From contig NC_079902.1 in NCBI RefSeq assembly GCF_024868665.1, forward strand, positions 11,746,550-11,810,549: a stretch of 64,000 nucleotides of DNA. The letters are read 5' to 3'. Made by a program: the position numbers and the translations under genes. Origin of the DNA: Triplophysa rosa (taxonomy: Eukaryota > Chordata > Actinopteri > Cypriniformes > Nemacheilidae). The notes beneath the pieces were generated by a model, which was not told where the DNA came from, made no database searches, and was given only the letters and a program-made list of their open reading frames with translations. Positions 34,157 through 45,865 of this stretch are shown here, piece after piece; position 1 is the first letter of the stretch, and each line of letters opens with the position of its first letter.

Positions 34157-34371
34157 CTCAGAATTCAGGTATCGGATCGGTAAAGGAAAAAGTGGGATCG
34201 GAGCAACCCTAGTTATAGACATGACTCTGTCCTTACTGTCCTATTATTTTTTGGCTTTTCAATAATACACTTAAAAGAAGCAAGGGAAGAGTTAATTTCC
34301 ATAACATCTTTAGTTCTAGTCTGATTAGACATCAAAACCAAATATGTGCACTTTTTAGGACCACTTGACAC

Positions 34372-35385
34372 TAGGGCTGCAACAACTAGTCGATAAAATC
34401 GATAATAATCGATAATGAAATTTGTTCGATTAGTTGGTCTGTGACGTCACTTGACATCACGCAGTTATAAATCAAGCGCGTCTTCTTCCCTTTTAAAATG
34501 ACCATTTTAGATGTGTCTCTCCGTGCAGCATGAGCTGCGCAGACATGTCTCTCCGTGGATGCGTCTCTTTGTGCAGCGTGACATGCGCAGTTTTAAAGTC
34601 ACACTTGTCTCTCAGTGCAGCGCGAGGTGCGCAGTTTTAAAGTCACACGTGTCTCTCAGTGCAGCGCGAGGTGCACAGTTTTAAAGTCACACTTGTCTCT
34701 CAGTGCAGCGCGAGGTGCGCAGTTTTAAAGTCACACGTGTCTCTCAGTGCAGCGTGAGGTGCGCAGTTTTAAAGTCACACGTGTCTCTCNGACATGTTTT
34801 GCATGCATCTCTTCAAGCTGCACAGTTTTAAAGTTTAAAAGGGAGAGGTGTTTAAATGACAAAATTAATTGTATTATATTAATTGATTATTAGTAAAACC
34901 CAATTTGTGGCGTTGCACTTTGCAAAGTACATATTAGGCTAAATACCCTGATTTGGTGGTTTATTTAGTTCAGAGGTGGGTAACGAAGTACATTTACTTG
35001 AGTACTGTACTTAAGTACACTTTTTGAGTATTTGTACTTAAGTATTACTTTTACTGTACTTCACTACATTTGAATGACAAATATCTCACTTTTCATGGCA
35101 CAAAAAATATTTCCTTGGCCGACCCTCCCCTCGCTCCCACGTTTGGGAGAGACTATTGTCAGTTGCTTCTAATATGACACACATGAATCAACTCACCAGG
35201 TGTGTTAATTATGGAGACATTCACAACATTTTGGGAGAAGGCTAATGAGTTCAGTTGTGTATACTCTTCCCATATCTGATTTACTTATCATATGCAAAAA
35301 GATGTCATTACATTTATATCCGATTAATCGAAAAAATAATCGTCCAACTAATCGATTATCAAAATAATCGTTTGTTGCAGCCCTA
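34372..35385 (+). mobile_element. Complete short copy of the satellite-bearing hAT-like element
   Basis: The ends are TAGGGCTGCAAC and GTTGCAGCCCTA, and an 8-bp duplication CTTGACAC flanks it (34,364-34,371 and 35,386-35,393), as for hAT. After the head with CRE and TATA-like motifs come about five 44-bp units (34,575-34,789), here mostly with TCTCTCAGTGCAGC. The right part includes a GTACTTGAGTACTG-type repeat piece. There is no transposase frame. An N at 34,790 interrupts it, so its inside may be incomplete. Confidence 0.85.
34790..34790. other. Single N: assembly join
   Basis: The unknown base lies in a 44-bp unit and exactly before the start of the 1,222-bp duplicated segment. Confidence 0.9.
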
Positions 35386-36012
35386 CTTGACACATTATCG
35401 TGCTTGTAGTCAGGTCAAGTTTTGACATTGACAGGAAATGTATGATCTACATACCCACAAAATCATGTTTTCTAACCACACTGTGACCAGCTATAGGAAT
35501 TTTATGAATTGAAATCAAACTGTACGCCCAGGAGCTTTTGAGTAAAGAAACGCTAAAGTTGCCCATAAAAAGCAGAAGTTTTTCAAGTCTGTTTTCTTTT
35601 GTACACAACAAGGCTGTAAGTACTTTCAACATTTCATAAGACTAACCACAGGCTACAATGCACGCTATTAGCAGCACACATACATGCAATGCATCAAAGG
35701 TGCAAATCATACCTCATTAGCAAGAGTGAAAAGCATGCAAAGCAACCAAACAACGCATGTTTTCCTAAGAGGGAGGAACTAGTGAACAGAGTCTGACGTC
35801 TCAACAATGCTTCCTGCACTGACCAGTCGCAATACCGCTGATAGTGAGAAAATGACACATTAAATAGAAAAATCTATGGGTACGTAGACGTATTATTTAC
35901 GTAGATTACAAAGTGTAATTAAAGACATACGTGTAGACATCCTGTTTAGCATTTAATGACCAAGATGGCCAACAGCATCTGTCAGAGGACAGAAACTGCA
36001 ATACGTCCACAA
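34791..36012 (+). repeat. Tandem duplication, copy 1 (1,222 bp)
   Basis: It appears identical to 36,135-37,356 at a constant offset of 1,344 bp, including translated frames and the transposon's right end with its duplication CTTGACAC. The sequence right of the transposon (35,386-36,012) shows no gene. Copy 1 begins directly after an N. Confidence 0.9.
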
Positions 36013-36134
36013 TTCGTGCAGCGCGAGGTGCGCAGTTTTAAAGTCACACGTGTCTCTTCGTGCAGCGCGAGGTGCGCAGTTTTAAAGTCACACGTGTCTC
36101 TCAGTGCAGCGCGAGGTGCGCAGTTTTAAAGTCA
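36013..36134 (+). repeat. About three 44-bp units between the duplicated segments
   Basis: The units read GTGCAGCGCGAGGTGCGCAG with CACGTG and lead straight into the second copy of the duplicated segment, without an N. This is the likely true inside of the transposon at 34,372. Confidence 0.85.
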
Positions 36135-37356
36135 GACATGTTTTGCATGCATCTCTTCAAGCTGCACAGTTTTAAAGTTTAAAAGGGAGAGGTGTTTAAA
36201 TGACAAAATTAATTGTATTATATTAATTGATTATTAGTAAAACCCAATTTGTGGCGTTGCACTTTGCAAAGTACATATTAGGCTAAATACCCTGATTTGG
36301 TGGTTTATTTAGTTCAGAGGTGGGTAACGAAGTACATTTACTTGAGTACTGTACTTAAGTACACTTTTTGAGTATTTGTACTTAAGTATTACTTTTACTG
36401 TACTTCACTACATTTGAATGACAAATATCTCACTTTTCATGGCACAAAAAATATTTCCTTGGCCGACCCTCCCCTCGCTCCCACGTTTGGGAGAGACTAT
36501 TGTCAGTTGCTTCTAATATGACACACATGAATCAACTCACCAGGTGTGTTAATTATGGAGACATTCACAACATTTTGGGAGAAGGCTAATGAGTTCAGTT
36601 GTGTATACTCTTCCCATATCTGATTTACTTATCATATGCAAAAAGATGTCATTACATTTATATCCGATTAATCGAAAAAATAATCGTCCAACTAATCGAT
36701 TATCAAAATAATCGTTTGTTGCAGCCCTACTTGACACATTATCGTGCTTGTAGTCAGGTCAAGTTTTGACATTGACAGGAAATGTATGATCTACATACCC
36801 ACAAAATCATGTTTTCTAACCACACTGTGACCAGCTATAGGAATTTTATGAATTGAAATCAAACTGTACGCCCAGGAGCTTTTGAGTAAAGAAACGCTAA
36901 AGTTGCCCATAAAAAGCAGAAGTTTTTCAAGTCTGTTTTCTTTTGTACACAACAAGGCTGTAAGTACTTTCAACATTTCATAAGACTAACCACAGGCTAC
37001 AATGCACGCTATTAGCAGCACACATACATGCAATGCATCAAAGGTGCAAATCATACCTCATTAGCAAGAGTGAAAAGCATGCAAAGCAACCAAACAACGC
37101 ATGTTTTCCTAAGAGGGAGGAACTAGTGAACAGAGTCTGACGTCTCAACAATGCTTCCTGCACTGACCAGTCGCAATACCGCTGATAGTGAGAAAATGAC
37201 ACATTAAATAGAAAAATCTATGGGTACGTAGACGTATTATTTACGTAGATTACAAAGTGTAATTAAAGACATACGTGTAGACATCCTGTTTAGCATTTAA
37301 TGACCAAGATGGCCAACAGCATCTGTCAGAGGACAGAAACTGCAATACGTCCACAA
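36135..37356 (+). repeat. Tandem duplication, copy 2 (1,222 bp)
   Basis: This copy has the hAT-like right end at 36,729 and then the same flank as copy 1. It runs on into CCACAAAATAG, the start of the next element, so it is likely the authentic locus. Confidence 0.9.
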
Positions 37357-38040
37357 AATAGCAGTAGGGGCTAGCGCAAATCGCGGCATCGGCATCTGAA
37401 GTGGCACTTCCGGTGGCTTCTCCAGCAGCCAGAGAATTTCGTCCGGCATCTGTCGCTACAGCGGCATCTCGCAGCGGCACTTCCGGTGGCTTCTCCAGCA
37501 GCCAGAGAATTTCGTCCGGCGTCTGTCGCTACAGCGGCATCTCGCAGCGGCACTTCCGGTGGCTTCTCAGCAGCGGCACAACGGCATCTCTAGCAGCCAA
37601 GGACTTTCTTTGGCACCCGTCGCCCTTTGTAGTAACTGCGCTGATCAATTACATAATCCGATGTAATATTGTAATACTGTTATATTGTAATACTGCGTGC
37701 GAGTGACAGCAAATAATGTGTGTAATACAACTGTCTGATTCAATATTTTTTTCTTTCAGTGCCGAAGAAATAAAAAATCACATGACTTTATAAAGATGCA
37801 GTGTATACATATTACTTTGAAATGCTATGTAAATAGGCGATAAACTGTTATTCAGTAAATACAGAAACGAGTTTATGATTTTGAAAGTGCAGCATCTCAG
37901 CAGCCAGAGACTTTCTCCGGCCACTGCCGCTACAGCGGCACTTCAAGCGGCATCTCTAGCAGCCAGAGACTTTCTCCGGCCACTGACGCTACAGCGGCAC
38001 TTCAAGCGGCATCTCTAGCAGCCAGAGACTTTGGGAGCCG

Positions 38041-38968
38041 CACTCAAAAAAATATTTTGCCTAATACATAAGATTTATGTATTTTGATTGCATATAGAAT
38101 TTCCATCCATTTAGATTACATATTTTTTATTCATATTTTTATTATTAAAGGAGTCAGATCTGGCAAGCTCTTTGCGAAACTATCTTTAGTAGTCGAGGTA
38201 ATTGTTCTACCCTGTCGATAACGAGTTAAACGGCTGATTTCTGCAGTGCGCAGTGTACATGTTATAAGATAGTGATCAGTGACATCGTCGCTTTGAGGTA
38301 TAATATCTATATTTGTTAGATCGGCACCGTGAGATATAGTCAAGTCTAGTGTATGATTAAATCGAGTGGGTCCATTGATGTGTTGTGTTACTCCAAAAGT
38401 GTAATAGCTCTGTAAACGCCACTGCTAATGCATCGTTAGCACTATCTACGTGGATATTTAAGTCTCCGACAATTAGTACTTTATCTACGTTAACCAATAG
38501 GTCCGATAGGAAGTCCGCAAACTCTTTCAGAAAATCAGTGTAGGGACCAGGGGGTCTATACACAGTAGCCAACGTACAAGAAAGCAATGATTTTTTACTA
38601 TCAATTGGAACAATTATGTTCAACGCAAGCACTTCAAATGATTTAAATTTATGCAGGAATAAATTAATACAAATTTATTTAGATTTATTAATGAAAATTA
38701 CTTAAATGTGATGCATATGAATTAAATTGGGTTTAATATGTAAGAATATGTGATCATGTTTCTTATAAATTTAAAACACGTTTTATTTATTAATATTATT
38801 ACATACAACTTATTCTTACTCGTTTCATTTTCATGTCTTACAAATTTGTATCACATTAACTTTATTACTTTGTTTAGGTAAAAAATATGTAATCTAAATG
38901 GATGGAAATTCTATATGCAATCAAAATACATCAATCTTATGTATTAGGCCCAAATATTTTTTTGAGTG
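38041..38968. mobile_element. Nested element with 90-bp terminal inverted repeats carrying a LINE fragment
   Basis: The ends CACTCAAAAAAATATTT and AAATATTTTTTTGAGTG start inverted repeats of about 90 bp (38,041-38,130 and 38,880-38,968) with few mismatches. I could not find a matching target duplication. The inside is a LINE endonuclease piece and AT-rich sequence. Confidence 0.75.
38131..38640 (-). pseudogene. LINE apurinic-type endonuclease fragment
   Basis: The minus-strand frames read LATVYRPPGPYTDFLKEF, VDKVLIVGDLNIHVDSAND and, after a frameshift near 38,390, LDLTISHGADLTNIDIIP and SDDVTDHYLITCTL. The GDLNIH and SDH-type (SDDVTDHYLI) motifs are those of the endonuclease of fish non-LTR elements. 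No reverse transcriptase follows. Confidence 0.8.
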
Positions 38969-39156
38969 GCACGTATGCGATGTACTGTTTAAACTTTAAA
39001 AACTACATTTGAACAAAATAGCATTATATACCACGAGACTTTTATTTGTAAGCATTTATCATATTTGGTTAATACAGTTTCTGATGCTATGCCACACACA
39101 CAGTTATTCAATTCATACAGAAATGAGTTTCTGATCGTGAAATCGTGGCATCTACG

Positions 39157-39357
39157 GTACAGTGATAAAAAGATGTCCATACCATAGGCATTTCCTAGAT
39201 TCTAGAACATGTTATGGTCTTCTTCTGCAGTGCGTATTTGGAGTTTCCGCACGAGAGCGCCCTCTGGCTTTCGGATGCAGCAGCATTTTCCCGTATTTCA
39301 CTCAAAAGCTGTGCATAAATCACGTGGTATTTATCGTCGGTTTATCGTGACAGCCCT
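39157..39357 (+). mobile_element. 5'-truncated relative of the hAT-like element at 33,700
   Basis: The segment GATAAAAAGATGTCCATA...GACAGCCCTA matches 33,969-34,156 closely, and both contain GCGCCCTCTGGCTTTCGGAT. The left end is lost. Confidence 0.8.
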
Positions 39358-39488
39358 ACAACTAGTTCGCGAAAGTTCGTTAGATCGTTAATAGTTTGGA
39401 GATCACAAAGTTTTTATTCTACGTGTGAGGACTATTTTAAGTCATAGTTTTTATTGGTAATTTGTTGAACATTTACTTCGTGATATAT

Positions 39489-39510
39489 GGTTCTATCTAT
39501 CTATCTATCT
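39489..39510. repeat. Short (TATC)n microsatellite
   Basis: About five TCTA/TATC units are present inside the spacer of the composite element. Confidence 0.85.
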
Positions 39511-40279
39511 GCACAGAACTAATAGATATACAGTACATTGAACATAGACATTAAGTTCAATAAAGAGTGAACAACAGCAACAGATGAACGTTTTAATACT
39601 GCAGCCTTTTTACCACAGGGCCTATATAACGATGCTTTTTTAAAAAAAGTAGTTTGTTACAATAAAAACGTTACATTAAATTAGGGTATACTGGCCAGCG
39701 GCAGTTGCTACAAAGAGAAACAGTGGCCGGAGAAAGTCTCTGGCTGCTAGAGATGCCGCTTGAAGTGCCGCTGTAGCGGCAGTGGCCGGAGAAAGTCTCT
39801 GGCTGCTGAGATGCTGCACTTTCAAAATCATAAACTCTTTTCTGTATTTACTGAATAACAGTTTATCGCCTATTTACATAGCATTTCAAAGTAATATGTA
39901 TACACTGCATCTTTATAAAGTCATGTGATTTTTTATTTCTTCGGCACTGAAAGAACAAAATATTGAATCAGACAGTTGTATTACACACATTATTTGCTGT
40001 CACTCGCACGCAGTATTACAATATAACAGTATTACAATATTACATCGGATTATGTAATTGATCAGCGCAGTTACTACAAAGGGCGACGGGTGCCAAAGAA
40101 AGTCCTTGGCTGCTAGAGATGCCGTTGTGCCGCTGCTGAGAAGCCACCGGAAGTGCCGCTGCGAGATGCCGCTGTAGTGACAGATGCCGGACGAAATTCT
40201 CTGGCTGCTGGAGAAGCCACCGGAAGTGCCACTTCAGATGCCGATGCCGCGATTTGCGCCAGGCCTCTCTCCAAAATAG

Positions 40280-41025
40280 GTTAACATTAGTTTGGTGTTG
40301 CGTGGACATGGCACAACTCACAAAACGAAATCTCACGAAAGCTTTGATAGCTGCCTTTAAAGTCTAGCTCAAAACATTGACTTACTAACTTTAAGTTACG
40401 TCGAAATATCTTTAACCTCCATTTCTCGGCATTCAAACACACTTAACTTACTGGTCAGTCCATTAGTTTATACGATAAATTGTTTGTCTCTCTCACCAGA
40501 TAAGAAACGCATAGAACAAAACATAAGCGATAAATATATAAAATAGTTGAATTAAAGCAATGTTTCACGTAAAGCTAAATGATAACGCTACAAATAACAG
40601 TTAGACGTAACTAAATGTGCTCCGCTTAGACAGAGCTTCATTCAGAGAGGAGGAGATGATGTGTCCCTGTCAAAGCCGACATCACTTATCAAATCTGTCC
40701 AAAGTAACATTTTAAAAACATTTAAAACGTGTAAATTCAGTTTGACACGCTTCACATGTAAACACAGGCCTCCACGTGAACACGTACTAAATAAACATAA
40801 ACTTGTTGACGTTGTCTGGATTAAGTTTAGCAGTTAGCTGGCCGTTATCTGTCCATCAGAGCCCGCTAACTCTTCCCCACACACCGCCTGAATGAAAGTA
40901 ACCGAATTAAACACTTAACCGTTCAAACAACCGCCAAACAAGGCGGTATTACTCGCGAAAGTGCATATAACTCAATTAAATCACAAGAAGCTGCCAATAG
41001 AAGCTGTAAATCAGCGAATTCTTAC
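40280..41025 (-). other. Non-coding stretch, probably intron 1 of the map7d3-like gene
   Basis: No frame or repeat is recognised. It follows the splice donor of the exon at 41,026-41,071 on the minus strand, so it is intronic if that exon is real. Confidence 0.4.
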
Positions 41026-41071
41026 CCATTTGCGCCCGTAGCCCTTTTAGAGACGTTGCACCTTCCGCCAT
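41026..41071 (-). CDS. First coding exon of a MAP7D3-like gene (partial)
   Basis: The minus strand has a Kozak-like AAAATGG start followed by 15 codons, MAEGATSLKGLRAQM, and one extra base before a strong GGTAAGAA donor. The pattern (acidic start, then SLKxLRAxM) resembles the N-terminus I know for MAP7D3, a MAP7-family microtubule-binding protein. The upstream 120 bp are GC-rich, as in a promoter. MAP7D3 lies head to head with ADGRG4 in human, which fits the orientation here. Further exons should lie to the left, but none was recognised in 41 kb. Exon evidence is fair; the name is tentative. Confidence 0.45.
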
Positions 41072-41220
41072 TTTTGCTGAGTTTTTTTCCTGCTGTTTGG
41101 CGCTGACACATCAGAGGCGCGCGAGGACGCAGAGGGCTCGAGCGCCGCGCTGTACAGATGCTAACAGCGGCATCTACCGTATCACAGCGGATAGTGCAGG
41201 GTACTTGTGGAATGACACAT
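41072..41220 (-). promoter_or_regulatory. GC-rich leader and promoter region of the map7d3-like gene
   Basis: The stretch includes GAGGCGCGCGAGGACGC and several CpG, in contrast to the AT-rich surroundings. No TATA box is evident. It fits a CpG-type promoter for a widely expressed gene. Confidence 0.4.
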
Positions 41221-41229
41221 ATTGTTGTC

Positions 41230-43860
41230 ACTCCTTCATTCTTTCGATATATTATAGATAATTTGTAACAATCAGAGCATTTAATATGGATTTGGGGATA
41301 ATGGGTAAAAAAACAATTGGCTCTAATAATAAAAATAAAAACAAATTGGTTAGCTCTTAAGTTTTAAACAAATGGCCAATCGATGCTAATTAAATCAGAT
41401 TTATATATAACTTAATTATTGGCTAAATTGGTAACAAACTACAATTTAAGTGAATCATTTATCTTTAAAGCTGAGTTTTTTTTATTTAAAATGTGTGATT
41501 TTGTAGTTTAAGATTTGATCTGTTTACTGTGTGTCCAAAAAAATTCTTTTTACCTAATTTTCTATCCATTTCTAATAGTTCTGGTGTTATAAAATGTCCC
41601 TATCACAAGAAAAAATACAAACTGTACCTTTTAAGGTACAATACCCTTTGGTGGTACCCTTAAGTGTTCCTCTTTGTAATTTCACTGTGCAAAAAATAAC
41701 ATGGTGTACTTTTTTGCTACATAATTGAACCCTAAGGACCTATTGTGCAACTTTAAATATACAATTAAATATTTAGCTCCCCTATGAACAAAATTGTACT
41801 TTTAGAGCACCTTTTTTCTGACAGTGTACCATAGTAAAACTACACCCTAAAATCAGACTTTTGAAAAATGGAATGTGAAAAAAGCATGTGGAAAAAGGGG
41901 TGTGCATACTGTAAGAAATACAATTTTCTTTCACCATTCCTGTAGGTGCTTTGACAGTATGAATGAGAAACTGATAGGATCAGCAATAAAGCTGTGGTCA
42001 ACCCCTCCCTTTAGGCAAACACCGTTTTCCCCTTACAGTACTGCTCTCAAGCATCTCAGACTGTTTCCACTCATTCTATCCATAGCTTGCACACTTGTCA
42101 TTCATATTTTATAGCGGCCCGAGCCTGTATCAGTTTCAGATACTAAATAATGCACCAGCAACTGCGTTATTTAACACGTAAGCAGATAATGGATGTGCCT
42201 GTGAGGGAATGTCATGGGTTTGAATACAACAGAGAACACAGTATATGAAGCCCTAGTCCATACATACCATAGAGATACAAAATAAGTATAATCTCAGGAT
42301 CATATGACAAAAGCGACTATGACTAATTCAGAGACCGTAAAGTGGAAAACAAAACTGGTTTAACAGACTTGTGTGACTTCAACTACTGCTGGCAGTTTCT
42401 ATAACATAAGCTACGCCAATGCTATAAGCGCATGTTAAATAATATGTATACCGTAACATCAATTTGTTTTAGTACACACTTTTAGTATTAAGAAAATGTA
42501 AGTATATAAGATTATTTGAAGTCAGATTTACATTATCATTGTTATTGTGCTCAAAGTGTATTGTCACAATTGTCATGGAAAATTAAGCAACACATTGGCT
42601 CATATTATTTTGATTGTCAAAGTTGTTTTCAGAATAACACGGATTGGTGTCCAAAGAAAGCTGACATTGTTGATTAAACACATCAGTCACAACTCAACTC
42701 TAAAATTCCTTTCCTTATCCAAATCATAATTTTGGTGACAAATAAGAAAGAACTATGTAAAAAGTGTGGAAGCCGGTGGAACACTGCCATGTCATTTTTG
42801 ACAGTCTTGTGGTAAATTCCTCAAAGCTTCCTGCGGAAATACCCTGATTCAGAGGAAATGTTGTGATAGAGAAAAAAATCCTGCTTCCCCCCTCATTTTC
42901 AAATGAACTCGATTGAAGCACCAATTAAATCAAAAGGTGATTCATCTCTTATCTGAAAACAATGGTATGGCAACAGTCTACAGCATCTAAGAATAACACA
43001 CATGTGACATTTTAGGTGCACAGTAGAGAGATACAATTAGTTAATGATTTTGTCCTCCTAACATTTTCTATAATTAGGTAATTTGTTTTTTTTACAAAAG
43101 GCTAACTATTTTTTATAGCTTTGTATAGCACTTAACTTAGATCATTCGTGGAGTCATGATGAGCTCAACTTCTCTTTGTAACTCTTTGATTAAACAAGTA
43201 ATAAGAGGGGTGCAGACATACATCCTTTAATTGTTATTGTGATAGTCTGTATTGTAAAAGACAATAAAATAATTTGGTGATAAAGCACAATTCGTATTGT
43301 CATTGGGTGTGTAATGACAAAAATGTCTGGGGTGAAAAGAGGGCACAGTTTGTGTTTTCAATTAAGTGTAAATCATTTCTAAAGACAACATGAAATCAAA
43401 CTGGAGTTTTTGTTTTTGTTTTTAGTCCCTAGTCATCTGCATGCCTGTGTACTCTAAACACAAGGCTATCGGCTCCGACTAAACACAATTCACTTTAAGC
43501 AGATTTTGAAATATATGTTTTCACTGCTGACCAAAAATATCGATGGCTCACACAACACTAAAACATGTTGTATGCCTCTTCTCCAAATACCTACTTCTAA
43601 CCAGTCTATTTGCCACTGACTTCCTGTTTCGATAGGAAACATGTCAACACAGGAAAGAAAACTGCATTCAGTTCATGAGGACTTGAACACAAACAGCATC
43701 AAAAATACAATATGGCGCCCTCATGTGGCATTTTAAAGGGCAGCCCTGGATGTTTACTGTAATAAGTTATAACACAAAATAAGCAATACTTGTACCATTG
43801 TTAAGAACTAAATGTTTCTTGTTGTAGGCATTAAAACCAGATAAAACGAATCTCCACTTT
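41230..43860. other. Intergenic AT-rich stretch between divergent genes
   Basis: A possible repeat lies at about 41,590-41,840 (AAGGTACAATACCCTTTGG...TTTTCTGACAGTGTACC), with ends like dispersed fish repeats. Otherwise I see no gene. Confidence 0.4.
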
Positions 43861-43867
43861 TAAATTA

Positions 43868-44306
43868 TTAAAGGGATAGTTCACCAAAAAATGAAAATTC
43901 TCTCATGAATTTTTCACCCTCAGGTTGTTCCTGTATACATTTCTTTGTCTGGTTAAACACATAGAAAGATATTTTAGAAGAATGTTAGCAACTGAGATTT
44001 CGGAGACACAATTGACTACCATAGTAGAAAAAATTATTTGTAGGCTATAATTTTTTTGTTCTGTTTAACACAAAATTCGATATTTTGAAGAATGTAGGAA
44101 AGCAAAAAGTTCTGGGGCACCTTTGACTACCATTTTAATTTTTCCTTCTATGGTAGTCAATGTTTCCCCAGAAATCAGTTGCTAACATTCTTCAAAATAT
44201 ATTTCCATGTGCTCAACAGAACAAAGAAATTTATACAGGTTTGGAACAACGTGAGGCTGAGTAATTCATGACAAAATTTTCATTTTAGGGTGAACTATCC
44301 CTTTAA
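43868..44306. mobile_element. MITE with TTAA ends (AAAGGGATAGTTCACC family)
   Basis: The ends TTAAAGGGATAGTTCACC and GGTGAACTATCCCTTTAA are perfect inverted repeats bounded by TTAA on each side, as for piggyBac- or Kolobok-type insertions. The inside is also roughly symmetrical. A partial relative begins at 63,815. Confidence 0.85.
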
Positions 44307-44463
44307 TAGGCACAGACAAATATTAATAAACAGACAAAACTGTATGTATCCTATATTTTCTGCAAGCCAAGCCTTTTTTTCTATGCATTTTTTTGTATAC
44401 ATAAATAAAGCCCATGTTCTGTGATATGTTGTCTTATAAATACCATAAAAGTTTAGGGTTTTC

Positions 44464-44808
44464 TAGGGCTGTCAAAAGATTAATCGCGATTAATCACATC
44501 CAGAATAAAAGTTTGTGTTTACATAATATTTATCTGTTTACTGTGCATAATAATTTTGTATTTATTAACACATACACATCCATGCATATATTTAAGAAAA
44601 TCTAAATATTAATAAACATTTATATATAATTTAAATTATTGGTAAATATAAATAAATGCATGTAAATATTTCCTAAATATGTATACTTGTGTATGTGTTT
44701 GTATTTATAAATACAAAATTATTATGCACAGTAAACAGATAAATATTATGTAAACACAAACTTTTATTCTGGATGCGATTAATCGCGATTAATCTTTTGA
44801 CAGCCCTA
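44464..44808. mobile_element. Fold-back MITE with ATTAATCGCGATTAAT ends
   Basis: TAGGGCTGTCAAAAGATTAA at the left returns inverted as TTAATCTTTTGACAGCCCTA at the right, and most of the 345 bp is self-complementary. The target duplication could not be decided. The ends suggest hAT. Confidence 0.85.
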
Positions 44809-45639
44809 GTCCATTTCATAACATGTCCCGTATTGTGATGATTTAATTTCACCCTCTTATGTCAAGTTTAAACATGGCCTGCAGAGTGCATATGGGTGGC
44901 ATATCTCCAAGATAACAGACAGACTGTCACCATAAAATGTAATTAAATTTGTTTGAAGAAAATTGGACAAGCTGATTGTAATCTAAACACTTGAGTAAGA
45001 ACATTGCCTGAATTGTTTGATTAAGGTCTAAAAGAACCTCTAATGTCTCCTGTAGGACACATACAGCAATCATAAACATGTGGTGCTGTCTATCTAATGA
45101 AAACGCAGTGATTCTTTCTTTAATGACAACATTAATACAGAAATACAGCACTCTTTCTTGTACCATCAACCTTTTTTATTTAGCAAGGGTTGTGCCTTTG
45201 GAGCAATATCTCAGAACACAACTTTCACAATGAACCTTTAGCCATACAAGGTGTGTCTCCTCCTGTTTTTATGAGAGTTTTATAAACTGCTCCTAAGAAA
45301 TGCATCTCCAGTCACAATAATTGTAGATCTGAGTCTGAATGATATAAAAAAATGAGAAGCTCACAGACTTATAAAATGGAAAGATTGAACTAACTTGTTT
45401 ATAACTAGTTCTTTTTTAATTCCTTGTTGATGTGAACAATGATCCTTTATGTTTATTATTCTCTTTATGATTAATAAATAACTTATCAACAGGAGAGTGG
45501 GCGTGGATTTTTTTCTCAAGTGAGAGGAGGTCCAGCGCTTAATGTATTAACAGCATAATATACTCTAATTCAGGGCTAAATCTACACTAGACGGTATTTG
45601 TTATTTTTCCAGAATGTTTGGTTCTGTTTGTATTTAAGC

Positions 45640-45670
45640 ACATTTGAATCCAGAGACATGCCAAAAGACA
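45640..45670 (+). other. Candidate untranslated first exon of adgrg4
   Basis: A good donor (GACA followed by GTAAGTAG) lies at 45,671, 190 bp before the acceptor of the first coding exon. The exon start is not defined. A TTTAAG stretch upstream is only weakly TATA-like. Confidence 0.35.
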
Positions 45671-45865
45671 GTAAGTAGTAATATAACTCACAATGTGAAA
45701 ATAGATTGTAAACTTTTCTTACCTTTAAAAATGTGAAATGAAAGATATTTCCTTTAAAATGCTTTTATTTTAAAATGTAATAATTTTTTCTCTGTAAATA
45801 AGACAAATGTGATGACACTCCAAAAATTATTGTATTTTTGTCTTTTATTTTTCTATAGACTTAAC

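Larger units (their letters stand above)
37362..40271. mobile_element. Composite DNA transposon with very long inverted arms and 8-bp duplication
   Basis: The left arm (37,362-38,030) and right arm (about 39,722-40,271) are inverted copies over more than 500 bp. They share GCGCAAATCGCGGCATCGG, CTTCCGGTGGCTTCTC and the AT-rich core near 37,640-37,860. CAAAATAG lies on both sides (37,354-37,361 and 40,272-40,279). The left arm has one extra 86-bp internal unit. Each arm also has GCATCTCTAGCAGCCAGAGA-type minisatellite units. There is no transposase; the spacer holds other repeats. Confidence 0.75.

Noticed and set aside
35205..36976. Four minus-strand ORFs of about 60 codons in identical pairs
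   Set aside because: They lie in transposon and flank sequence that is simply present twice; no domain is recognisable.
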